From NCBI GenBank assembly GCA_025054795.1, contig JANWZU010000060.1, positions 1 through 12,199 on the forward strand: DNA of 12,199 nt. The letters are read 5' to 3'. Numbering within the stretch: the stretch's first letter is position 1; each line of letters opens with the position of its first letter. Below the pieces are notes generated by a model that did not search any database, was not told the DNA's origin, and saw nothing but the letters and a program-made list of their open reading frames with translations. The stretch is from Candidatus Caldarchaeum sp. (GTDB lineage: Archaea > Thermoproteota > Nitrososphaeria_A > Caldarchaeales > Caldarchaeaceae). This document shows positions 1 to 7,025 of the stretch, piece after piece. Both the position numbers and the translations under genes were made by a program.

Positions 1-201
1 GTAGATGGGTTTTCTGTCGTACAGAAACCCAACGCCGACTTGCAGGAAGGAGGCTGAAATCATGTAGAGCGCAGGTATCATCCCGAGGGCTGCTACTGAC
101 AGGTTGTGATGCAGGGCTAAGAGAGGAAGAAGCGGAGGCAGCGCTGAGTAGAGCATGTCGTTGGCCATGTGGCTGAGGAACAGCGTAGCCAGCTTGTTCA
201 T
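1..201 (-). CDS. MFS transporter, N-terminal fragment (cut by window edge)
   Basis: The minus strand is open from an ATG at 201 to the window edge and encodes 67 residues, so only the N-terminus is present. It starts MNKLATLFLSHMANDMLYSA and continues with alternating hydrophobic stretches, about residues 5-30 (first membrane helix) and 38-60 (second helix). These are followed by GFLYDRKP at residues 59-66, the loop-2/3 Gly-x-x-x-Asp-Arg signature of major facilitator superfamily transporters. The early SH-x-x-ND and LPPLLP pattern resembles the fosmidomycin-resistance-like branch, but substrate cannot be assigned from this much. It is transcribed divergently from the acyl-CoA dehydrogenase, with a TATA box at 229-234 placed for a leaderless or nearly leaderless transcript. 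The family call is fairly firm; the subfamily is a guess. Confidence 0.75.
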   Translation of the reverse strand, partial: MNKLATLFLSHMANDMLYSALPPLLPLLALHHNLSVAALGMIPALYMISASFLQVGVGFLYDRKPIY

Positions 202-228
202 CGTAGCTCGGAAAATTGTTAAAGCCTC

Positions 229-234
229 TATATA
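229..234 (-). promoter_or_regulatory. TATA box for the MFS transporter gene
   Basis: The palindromic hexamer TATATA lies 27 bases before the minus-strand ATG at 201, the expected spacing for an archaeal promoter with a leaderless start. Because it is palindromic it could also serve the plus strand, but it is 46 bases from the ATG at 281. Confidence 0.5.
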
Positions 235-250
235 GCTCCATACAGTCTAA

Positions 251-258
251 CTTAAAAC
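251..258 (+). promoter_or_regulatory. TATA-like box for acyl-CoA dehydrogenase gene
   Basis: CTTAAAAC ends 22 bases before the ATG at 281. No Shine-Dalgarno sequence precedes that ATG, so a leaderless transcript is the simplest reading. Confidence 0.45.
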
Positions 259-280
259 CATCCGAAGCAAACAATCGGTC

Positions 281-1417
281 ATGGATGTTTTAGAGGCTGT
301 GAAAGACCTTCCAGCCCTGTTTCCTCCGTCCTACTGGCTTGAGAAAAGCGAGCGTGAGGCTTTCCCGTGGGAGTTTTGGGTTGAATGCAGCAGAAGAAGG
401 CTTCCGGGCTTCCTAGCTCCAGAGGCCTATGGAGGTCTTGGCGGAGACCTCGAAGGCTTAGTAAACGTCGTAGTTCACTTAGGAGCCCACGGCTTCGGGA
501 CAGGGCTTTATCCCCTTCTCAGCAACAACATGTCGGCTGTCGTGCTGCAGTCCTCCGGTTCTCAGAGGCTCATGCAGGAGTTTCTGCCCAAGCTTGCTTC
601 AGGCGAGTGTGTGATGGGCCTAGCCATAACAGAGAGAAATTCGGGCTCGGATGTGCTCTCGATATCCACAAGCGCGGAGAGAACTGGAGACGTGTACAGG
701 TTAAACGGTGAGAAGATGTTTGTAAACAACCTCGACGGCGCGACGCACATGCTGCTGGCTGCGAGAACAACCCCCGTCGAAAAAGTAGCCAAGAGAAGCG
801 AGGGGCTGACGCTTTTCATCTTGGACTTGAAAACTTCGGGCCTGAGCTTCAAAACCCTAGCCAAGACAGGCACAAACTACTACAGAACAGGGGTGATGAC
901 GTTGAAAGACGTGGAAATAAGCAGCCAGATGGTTGTGGGCGAGGTTGACAAGGGGTGGAAGACGCTCACGTCAGCCTTAAACCCCGACCGAATCGTCTAC
1001 GCCGCCCTCGGGGTTGGCTCCGCTCTATACGCCGTCAAAACAGCCTCATCCTATGCAGCAGAACGACATGTCTTCGGAAAACCTGTCGGAAGCTACCAAG
1101 CCATACAGCTTCCTCTCGCCGAAAACTACACCTACGCCGAAGCCGCACGCCTCCTGTGCCTCGAGGCTGCGAAGGCCTACGACAGAGGGGAGAAAGCCGA
1201 CGTCCTCGCATGCATGGCCAAGTACATGGCTTCCGAGGTTTCAGTCAAGGCCCTCATCCACTCGATGCAGGTTTTGGGCGGCTACGGCTATCTCAAAGAG
1301 AAGCATCTTGAGAGGGTTTTCAGAGACATGCTGCTGCTCAAGTCCGGGCCAATCACGCAGGAGCTTGCTCTGGCCTACGTTGCCGAGAGGGGCCTGATGC
1401 TTCCACGCTCCTACTAA
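281..1417 (+). CDS. Acyl-CoA dehydrogenase family flavoprotein
   Basis: The 378-residue product is a full-length acyl-CoA dehydrogenase, a cytosolic FAD enzyme that normally introduces an alpha-beta double bond into an acyl-CoA and passes electrons to an electron-transfer flavoprotein. The first family signature is at residues 115-126 (AITERNSGSDVL). The second is at about 330-349, with Q330, GGYGY (333-337) and R348-D349. The middle beta domain spans about 113-220, and the helical FAD/CoA region follows. The usual catalytic Glu of the C-terminal Y-E-G-T motif is absent: the aligned stretch reads KSGPITQE (354-361), placing Ser355 there. Asp236 in NPDR falls where isovaleryl- and long-chain-type enzymes carry their alternative catalytic Glu. 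Substrate is unknown. The stop codon interlocks with the stop of the convergent gene on the other strand. Confidence 0.93.
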   Translation: MDVLEAVKDLPALFPPSYWLEKSEREAFPWEFWVECSRRRLPGFLAPEAYGGLGGDLEGLVNVVVHLGAHGFGTGLYPLLSNNMSAVVLQSSGSQRLMQEFLPKLASGECVMGLAITERNSGSDVLSISTSAERTGDVYRLNGEKMFVNNLDGATHMLLAARTTPVEKVAKRSEGLTLFILDLKTSGLSFKTLAKTGTNYYRTGVMTLKDVEISSQMVVGEVDKGWKTLTSALNPDRIVYAALGVGSALYAVKTASSYAAERHVFGKPVGSYQAIQLPLAENYTYAEAARLLCLEAAKAYDRGEKADVLACMAKYMASEVSVKALIHSMQVLGGYGYLKEKHLERVFRDMLLLKSGPITQELALAYVAERGLMLPRSY

Positions 1418-2388
1418 ACCTCGAAAACACGTCCAACATCGTCCTTCTCCGCTTTCGTAAAAACTGCAGCCGTAAAGAAGAGGTCGAGAGCTGCGAACCC
1501 AACCGACTTCAACAGCGTAACCGTTTTCCGGTCTCTTTCGACAGGGCCCTTCTTTACTATCTCATGCAGCTCCAGAACGTTATCAGGCTTGACAAGTCCG
1601 GCGTTGACTGCGGCCATCAAGTCTCCGGCTTCCCTCAAAACCGCCTCCTTCAAGTCGGCTGCGATCACTCCGGCTCGGCGGAAGGATTCCAAGTCAAGCT
1701 CACGCCTCGTAGGCAATACTCCTAAGCTGTTTACGTGGACGCCTTCTCCCAGCCATCTGCCGTCTAGCACAGGCTCTGAAGAGTTGGTGGCGGTCAGAAC
1801 TATGTCGACGTCTTCAACGGCCTGCCTAGCTGTTTCGACGGCCCGAGAGTCTATCCCAAGCTCTTCCCGGGCTCTAGCCGCCAGCTTCACCCTGTTCTGA
1901 GGTGTGGGGCTGTAGACTTTGAGTGATTTTATATCTCTGACGGCTCGCAGGGCCGCTACCTGTGTCCACGCTATCCTACCGCTTCCAATCACGCCGACGG
2001 TTTCGGCGTCATCCCTAGCCATGTACTTGGCTCCGACTCCGCCGATGCCGCCCGTTCGAAGAGCTGTCAGTTGCACCGAGTCAACCATCCCCCTCAGCCG
2101 GCCTGTTTCAAGGTCGAAAAACAGCACCACTCCGCTTGCTGTTTCAAGCCCGTGTCTGACGGGGTTCTGTCGGTACTCGTTTATCAGCTTGACGATGTAG
2201 CTGTTGTGATGCAGGCTGTAGGCCGGCATGTTGAGCCACACAGCATCCTTCTCACCGACCGCCGAAACAAGCCGTGGAGGCGCTGTGTACATTCCCTCCC
2301 TATAGTCTCTGTAAAACTGTTCAACTATTTCTACAGAGGTCTTGATGTCAAGCCACTCCGCAAGCTCCTTCCCAGAGATTATCCGCAT
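1414..2388 (-). CDS. Ornithine cyclodeaminase / mu-crystallin family NAD(P)-dependent enzyme
   Basis: The 324-residue product belongs to the ornithine cyclodeaminase/mu-crystallin family, which includes ornithine cyclodeaminase, archaeal alanine dehydrogenase, ketimine reductases and the staphyloferrin enzyme SbnB. Seen here: the substrate-side Lys in YIVKLIN (64-70), ALRTGG (109-114), and the dinucleotide-binding loop GVIGSGRIA (132-140) followed by WTQVAALRAV. The segment after the second half-site reads SLGVLPTRRELD (221-232). In characterised cyclodeaminases a catalytic Asp follows the Gly-Ala/Gly there, and here the position appears to be Leu225. That argues against simple ornithine cyclodeamination and for a dehydrogenase or reductase role. 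The gene starts 8 bases after the paaK-like gene ends, so the two are probably co-transcribed. Family is certain; substrate is not. Confidence 0.9.
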   Translation of the reverse strand: MRIISGKELAEWLDIKTSVEIVEQFYRDYREGMYTAPPRLVSAVGEKDAVWLNMPAYSLHHNSYIVKLINEYRQNPVRHGLETASGVVLFFDLETGRLRGMVDSVQLTALRTGGIGGVGAKYMARDDAETVGVIGSGRIAWTQVAALRAVRDIKSLKVYSPTPQNRVKLAARAREELGIDSRAVETARQAVEDVDIVLTATNSSEPVLDGRWLGEGVHVNSLGVLPTRRELDLESFRRAGVIAADLKEAVLREAGDLMAAVNAGLVKPDNVLELHEIVKKGPVERDRKTVTLLKSVGFAALDLFFTAAVFTKAEKDDVGRVFEV

Positions 2389-2396
2389 AAAACCAT

Positions 2397-3704
2397 CTAG
2401 CTCCGCATGTCGACTACACGTTTAGCCTTACCGACCTCCTGCCGCTGCAGAGACAACGGCTCAACCAGCTGAACCTCAACACCTGTCATAAGAGTTTCAC
2501 GAAGGTCTTCCTCAAGCTTTTTACGCAGACGGGCAGCGTCAACCGTCTTAGCGTCCTTGTTCAACTCAGCCACCACCTTAACTCGGTCCCGGCCTTCCTC
2601 ACGTGATACAATTATCTGATACTCGACCCCCAGCTCAGGATACTTGAGCAAAACCGACTCGACTGCGCTGGGCCATATTGATACTCCTGAAACCTTAATC
2701 ATGTCGTCAACTCTCCCGCTGATGTAGCCAAGCCTTCTATGCGTTCTGCCGCAGTCGCATGAGATCGAGTCGTAAACGTAGGAGATGTCTCTGCATCGGT
2801 ACCTCAGAACAGGCGACGCCTCCTTTGTCAGAGTTGTGAAGACAAGCTCGCCTTTCTCCTCCATCTCCACAGGCTCCCCTGTTTTCGGGTCGACGACCTC
2901 CGCGTAGAAATGGTCCTCCCAAAGATGCAAGCCGTCGTGCAAGTAGCAGTCGTTAGCCACTCCCGGGCCGCAGAGCTCCGTGAAGCCGTAGATGTCGTAT
3001 ACATCCATGTCCCATGCTTCGGCAACTCTCTTCTTCATCTCCTTCGTCCACATCTCTGAGCCGAAAACCCCCTTCCTGACCTTGGTATCCCTCCGTGGGT
3101 CGACGCCCATTTCAAGAGCCGTCTCAGTAAGCCTCAAAATGTATGAGACGACTGCGCAGACCATCGTAGTTCCAAAGTCTAGCATGTACTGTATCTGACG
3201 TCGGCTGAACCCCGCTCCCGTTGGAATGATCATCGCACCCACCTTCCTAGCTCCGTAGTAGAACCCGAAGCCGCCCGTGAACATTCCGAAGCTCGGCGTA
3301 ATCTGCAGAATGTCCTCCTTGGTGAGACCCGACATTACGAGCGAACGTGCTGAAACCTCACCCCACACATCCAAGTCGTTCTGGGTGTAGAAGCCGAGGG
3401 TCGGCACACCTGTCGTACCAGAAGTTGCGTGGACCTCTAGCAAAGAGGTTCTCGGAACGGCTAGAATCCCGTAGGGGTAAAGGGAGCGTAGGTCGTCCTT
3501 CGTTGTGAACGGAATCTTGCGCAGGTCATCGGCTGTTTTCACGTCCTCGGGTCTGACCCCCACCTGCTGAAGCCTCCTCCTGTAGAACTCGTTGTTCTCA
3601 TAAGCATGCTTCACACTCCACCGTATCCCTCTGTCCCGAACCATCTCAAGCTCTCTCCGACTCAACGTCTCAGCCTGTCTGTTGAAGAACCGGCCCCCGT
3701 TCAT
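2397..3704 (-). CDS. paaK: Phenylacetate-CoA ligase family adenylate-forming enzyme (PaaK-like)
   Basis: The 435-residue product has the length and motif order of PaaK-type AMP-forming acyl-CoA ligases, which turn an (aryl)acetic acid, ATP and CoA into the acyl-CoA. Visible are ATSGTTGVPT (93-102, nucleotide loop), YGFTELCGPG (239-248), RYRCRDIS (301-308), the CDCGR cysteine motif (316-320), GYISGRVDDMIKVSG (326-340) at the hinge, and the C-terminal EVGKAKRVVD with the expected catalytic Lys426. Val100 occupies the place of the Lys in the usual SGTTGKP motif; variation there is not rare in the family. The start at 3704 lies 24 bases after a TATA-like box, so it is probably leaderless. It leads a two-gene unit with the cyclodeaminase-family gene. 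The acid could be phenylacetate, another aromatic acid or something else. Confidence 0.9.
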   Translation of the reverse strand: MNGGRFFNRQAETLSRRELEMVRDRGIRWSVKHAYENNEFYRRRLQQVGVRPEDVKTADDLRKIPFTTKDDLRSLYPYGILAVPRTSLLEVHATSGTTGVPTLGFYTQNDLDVWGEVSARSLVMSGLTKEDILQITPSFGMFTGGFGFYYGARKVGAMIIPTGAGFSRRQIQYMLDFGTTMVCAVVSYILRLTETALEMGVDPRRDTKVRKGVFGSEMWTKEMKKRVAEAWDMDVYDIYGFTELCGPGVANDCYLHDGLHLWEDHFYAEVVDPKTGEPVEMEEKGELVFTTLTKEASPVLRYRCRDISYVYDSISCDCGRTHRRLGYISGRVDDMIKVSGVSIWPSAVESVLLKYPELGVEYQIIVSREEGRDRVKVVAELNKDAKTVDAARLRKKLEEDLRETLMTGVEVQLVEPLSLQRQEVGKAKRVVDMRS

Positions 3705-3728
3705 GCTCAGAAAACCCGACAGTCAAGC

Positions 3729-3736
3729 TAAATAAG
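3729..3736 (-). promoter_or_regulatory. TATA-like box for the paaK-like unit
   Basis: Minus-strand CTTATTTA ends 24 bases before the ATG at 3704. It lies in a 95-base divergent region shared with the FAA-hydrolase operon. Confidence 0.45.
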
Positions 3737-3767
3737 TTTGCGAAGAAAAGCCGGCTCTGATGTAAAC

Positions 3768-3773
3768 TATAAA
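3768..3773 (+). promoter_or_regulatory. TATA box for the FAA-hydrolase operon
   Basis: TATAAA ends 26 bases before the ATG at 3800, the spacing of a leaderless archaeal promoter. No Shine-Dalgarno sequence is seen before that ATG. Confidence 0.6.
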
Positions 3774-3799
3774 GGTTCCTCGATAGGCTGATAATTGAT

Positions 3800-4765
3800 A
3801 TGAAGCTGGCGACTTTTCGAAACCCACATCTTCAGAAGCCTAGGCTGGGCATAGTTTTCGGAGATTACGTTATCGATGGGTGCAGCGCATACACAGCTAT
3901 GTTGAAGGAGGAGGGTGAGGAAGACGCCGAGGTTCTTGCTGACGCCGTGCTTCCAAGCGGCATGACTGCTTTCCTTAGAAGGGGGAGAAGGGCTTGGGAC
4001 GCTGCTGAAAGAGTTCTCTTCAAGGCCAGAAGCTTCATCAACAAGGAGTACGGCGAAGGCTTGGCGTTCAAGCTTTCGGAAGTTCGTCTCTACGCACCGG
4101 TTCCAAGGCCGGGGAAAATCATCCACACGGCAGGCAACTTCAGAGAACACGCCAAGGAGGCTGAAAAAGCAAAATGGGAGTTCCCCATACCCCAGTGGAT
4201 ATCCTTTCTTAAAAGCCCCTCGGCGGTTGTAGGGCCGTACGACGACGTAATCAAGCCTAAATTCGTCAACGAGCTTGACTACGAGCTTGAGATGGCTGTT
4301 GTCATAGGCCGGCGTGGAAAATACGTCTCCAAGGAGAGGGCCTTCGACTATGTTGCGGGCTTTATGGTTTTCAACGACTTGACTGCGAGAGATATCCAGA
4401 GGCAGGAAATGAAGAACGGGTTGCTCAACTTCGGGAAGAACCTAGACACATTCGCCCCCATGGGTCCCTACCTAGTCACCAAGGATGAAGTAAACGACCC
4501 TCACAACCTTAAGATGGAGCTTAGGGTCAACGGCGAAGTAAGACAGTCAGGCAACACAAACCGCCTCTCAGTATCTCTTCAGGAAATAATAGAGCATTAC
4601 TCATGGGTTATGCTTGAGCCCGGCGACATAATAACCACAGGAACAATATCAGGCGTCGCTGCTTTCCGTGAAAACCCTGAACGCTACTACCTCAAGCCCG
4701 GCGACCTCATGGAGTCTGAGATCGAGCACCTTGGAACTATGAGGAACAGAATAGTTGCGGAGTGA
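3800..4765 (+). CDS. Fumarylacetoacetate hydrolase (FAA) family protein
   Basis: The 321-residue product has an N-terminal domain of about 100 residues followed by the FAH catalytic fold. Members are metal-dependent hydrolases, decarboxylases or isomerases of 2-oxo/enol acids, for example acylpyruvases, HpaG/HpcE isomerase-decarboxylases and oxaloacetate decarboxylases. The fold's hallmarks are visible: HTAGNFREH (109-117) with the catalytic-loop His117, metal ligands Glu162 and Glu164 in LDYELEMAVV (159-168), Asp193 in FNDLTARD (191-198), the KNLDTFAPMGP loop (213-223), and ITTGT (278-282) near the end. It is the first gene of a tightly overlapping four-gene operon, and its stop overlaps the next start as TGATG. 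Divergence from a PaaK-like ligase suggests aromatic or related acid breakdown, but this is inference. Confidence 0.92.
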   Translation: MKLATFRNPHLQKPRLGIVFGDYVIDGCSAYTAMLKEEGEEDAEVLADAVLPSGMTAFLRRGRRAWDAAERVLFKARSFINKEYGEGLAFKLSEVRLYAPVPRPGKIIHTAGNFREHAKEAEKAKWEFPIPQWISFLKSPSAVVGPYDDVIKPKFVNELDYELEMAVVIGRRGKYVSKERAFDYVAGFMVFNDLTARDIQRQEMKNGLLNFGKNLDTFAPMGPYLVTKDEVNDPHNLKMELRVNGEVRQSGNTNRLSVSLQEIIEHYSWVMLEPGDIITTGTISGVAAFRENPERYYLKPGDLMESEIEHLGTMRNRIVAE

Positions 4766-5976
4766 TGTCTTTGCCCTCAGAGCCTTGGAGAAGCGAAAAA
4801 CACTGGGTAAGCCCCTACAACTTCTCCGAAAACGCATTCAGAAACCTCAGCTTCCCCGAACGAATTGAGATACACGACGTGACTCTTCGGGATGGTGAGC
4901 AGGCGCCCGGAGTGGTTCTGAGGTCGGAGGAGAAGCTGGAGATAGCGAGGGCTTTGGACGAGCTTGGAGTTCATCGAATCGAGGCCGGCATGCCTGTTGT
5001 TTCGCAGGAGGATTTCAAAGCCGTCAAAATGATAGCCGCAGAAGGGTTGAAGGCGAAGGTCTTCGGTTTCGCACGCTTAGTTAAACAGGACATCGACGCA
5101 GCCGTGGAAGCAGGTGTCTCAGGAATAGTGACAGAGGGCCCCGTCGGAGTGCCCAAGCTCATGCAGTTTGGCTGGAGAGCTGAAGACGTGGTGAATAGGG
5201 CGCTGGAGCACGTCGACTATGCGAAGGACCATGGGCTTTACACGGTGTTTTTCGGCGTAGACGGGACGAGGGCCGAGCTACCCTTCCTCAAGAACCTTTA
5301 CGGAAGGGTTGTGGAGGAGGCTAAAGCAGACGCAGTAGCCGTAGTCGACACGATGGGATGCGCAACCCCAGAGGGTTTCAGAACTCTGGTGGGAGAGGTT
5401 GTGAAAACCGTGCCCGTCCCCGTTGAAGTACACTGCCACAACGACTTCGGCTTGGGCCCTGCTGTAAGCATAGCGGGCCTCTCGGCTGGAGCCAGCGTGG
5501 TGCATGTCTCGGTCAACGGAATAGGCGAGAGGGCGGGGAACGCAAGCCTGGAGGAGGTGGCTCTTAGCCTCGAGCTGCTTTACGGCAGGAAAGTGGGGCT
5601 GAGGTATGAGAAGCTTGTAGAGGTCTCTAAGCTCGTGGAGAGGCTGACGAACTTCAAGCTGGCGGCCAACAAACCCGTCGTCGGCGACAGAGTCTTCACG
5701 AGGGAGTCGGGCATATCTGTGGCCGGCTGGATAAAATACCACCTAGGCTCCGAGTCTTTCCTCCCAGAGCTTGTGGGGAACAAACACAACGTGTTAATCG
5801 GGAAGAAAAGCGGACGCCACTCGCTTGAGTGGAAGCTCAAAAACCTAGGAATAGATAGAATCCCAGAAGACCTCGACACAGTCCTTGAAAAGGTCAAGCA
5901 GAGGTCGATAGAGAAGAAAGGGCCTTTGACTGACGAGGAGTTGCTAGAATGTCTTCAGATGAAGAAGCAGGCTTAG
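4765..5976 (+). CDS. Homocitrate/2-isopropylmalate synthase-like DRE-TIM enzyme, possibly a divergent subfamily
   Basis: The product (403 residues from ATG 4765; a GTG at 4762 is an alternative; numbering here counts that GTG as residue 1) is a DRE-TIM metallolyase of the Claisen-condensing type. It has DVTLRDGEQAPGV (39-51) with Arg43, Asp44 and Glu46, the metal-binding HCHNDFG (224-230), and GIGERAGNASLEEV (253-266), typical of homocitrate, isopropylmalate and citramalate synthases. It lacks the C-terminal leucine-feedback domain of full LeuA. Where homocitrate/NifV proteins read ESGIHVDG, this has ESGISVAG (315-322), with Ser319 for the conserved His. In the following segment the usual Tyr before the F-x-P-E-x-V-G motif is not seen (GSESFLPELVG, 329-339). 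An N-terminal extension of about 35 residues rich in Trp, Ser and Pro precedes the barrel. These changes suggest a different acceptor or even the reverse reaction. Confidence 0.85.
   Translation: MSLPSEPWRSEKHWVSPYNFSENAFRNLSFPERIEIHDVTLRDGEQAPGVVLRSEEKLEIARALDELGVHRIEAGMPVVSQEDFKAVKMIAAEGLKAKVFGFARLVKQDIDAAVEAGVSGIVTEGPVGVPKLMQFGWRAEDVVNRALEHVDYAKDHGLYTVFFGVDGTRAELPFLKNLYGRVVEEAKADAVAVVDTMGCATPEGFRTLVGEVVKTVPVPVEVHCHNDFGLGPAVSIAGLSAGASVVHVSVNGIGERAGNASLEEVALSLELLYGRKVGLRYEKLVEVSKLVERLTNFKLAANKPVVGDRVFTRESGISVAGWIKYHLGSESFLPELVGNKHNVLIGKKSGRHSLEWKLKNLGIDRIPEDLDTVLEKVKQRSIEKKGPLTDEELLECLQMKKQA
5935..5940 (+). promoter_or_regulatory. Shine-Dalgarno site for the E1 alpha gene
   Basis: GAGGAG, inside the 3' end of the preceding gene, stands 8 bases before ATG 5949. 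It supports that start and translation from within an operon transcript. Confidence 0.65.
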
Positions 5977-7025
5977 GCTTTGTCCAGATACTAAACCATG
6001 AAGGAGTAGTAGTAGGCGAGCCCGACCCCACTCTGACAAACGACCTGCTTGTAAGAATGATGCAGGACATGGTCAAGGCCCGGGTTTTCGACGAGTGGAT
6101 GCTGAAGATACATCCTCTCGGAATGGCCTCGAGATATGCTCCCTGCGAGGGGCAGGAGGCATCGATGATTGGAAGCGTTTACAGCACCTCCAGCAACGAC
6201 TGGCTTTTTCCAACATACCGAGAGTACCCAGTCGCCTTGGCACGAGGTGTGCCGTTGACTGAGATAATGCACAGAATGTTCGCCAACAGCAAAGACCCGC
6301 TCAAAGGCCATGAGATAACCTTGTTCGGCGACAGGAGGTACAGGATTGTGATAGGAGCTGGAGGAGTTTCGCTGATGGCTCCCGTGGCTGTCGGCATGGC
6401 TATGGCCTCCGTCATGAAAAGCGAGAGAGACGTTTTCTTCGTCTACCTAGGCGACGGCGCAACATCTAAGGGAGATTTTCACGAAGCGATAAATTGGGCT
6501 GGGGTGTTCAAAACACCTGTTGTCTTTTTCGTTCAGAACAACCAGTGGGCGATTTCAGTCCCCTTCTCACGTCAAACAGCTTCACAGACGATCGCAGTCA
6601 AGGCTAAGGCCTACGGCATCCCGGGAGTGAGAGTTGACGGCAACGACGTGATGGCGGTTTACACAGCCTGCAGAAAAGCTGTTGACAGAGCTAGGAACCG
6701 GCAAGGGCCTACGCTCGTCGAAGCCGTCACATACAGGATGGGGCCCCACACGACGGCTGACGACCCGACGAGATACAGGTCCGAGGAGGAGGTTGCTGAG
6801 TGGAGGCGTCGAGACCCAGTCAAACGTATCAGAAACTACCTGTCCAGAAACGGCCTCTGGAGCGAAAACCTTGAAAAACAACTTACGGAAGACTTCAAAA
6901 AAACGCTGAGACAGGCAACCGAAGAGGCTGAGAAAACACCACCTCTAAAACCCACGTCAATCTTTGAAGACGTCTACTCAAGCCTTCCGTGGCATCTTGC
7001 GGAAGAGATGGATGAACTTTCTTGA
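5949..7025 (+). CDS. 2-oxoacid (pyruvate/branched-chain) dehydrogenase E1 component, alpha subunit
   Basis: The 358-residue product matches the alpha subunit of heterotetrameric thiamine-diphosphate 2-oxoacid dehydrogenases, which decarboxylate a 2-oxo acid and reductively acylate a lipoyl carrier. The ThDP motif begins GDGATSKGDFHE (168-179) and ends QNNQWAIS (196-203). Also visible are GQEA (68-71), FPTYREYPVALARG (87-100), and the phosphorylation-loop-like YRMGPHTTADDPTRYR (262-277), whose form is closest to branched-chain/acetoin-type subunits. The start overlaps the upstream gene by 28 bases and has a good Shine-Dalgarno sequence. The oddity is context: the next gene is not an E1 beta, and no E1 beta, E2 or E3 is in the window. 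The beta subunit supplies part of the active site, so a partner must be encoded elsewhere or the protein works differently. Confidence 0.93.
   Translation: MSSDEEAGLGFVQILNHEGVVVGEPDPTLTNDLLVRMMQDMVKARVFDEWMLKIHPLGMASRYAPCEGQEASMIGSVYSTSSNDWLFPTYREYPVALARGVPLTEIMHRMFANSKDPLKGHEITLFGDRRYRIVIGAGGVSLMAPVAVGMAMASVMKSERDVFFVYLGDGATSKGDFHEAINWAGVFKTPVVFFVQNNQWAISVPFSRQTASQTIAVKAKAYGIPGVRVDGNDVMAVYTACRKAVDRARNRQGPTLVEAVTYRMGPHTTADDPTRYRSEEEVAEWRRRDPVKRIRNYLSRNGLWSENLEKQLTEDFKKTLRQATEEAEKTPPLKPTSIFEDVYSSLPWHLAEEMDELS

Noticed and set aside
3767..4150. A 127-codon minus-strand open frame opposite the FAA-hydrolase gene and across its promoter.
   Set aside because: It has no recognisable motif and overlaps a strongly supported gene. 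The frame is open only because of codon bias on the other strand.
5278..5742. A 154-codon minus-strand open frame inside the homocitrate-synthase-like gene.
   Set aside because: It is antisense to conserved barrel motifs, has no promoter or ribosome binding site, and resembles no family.
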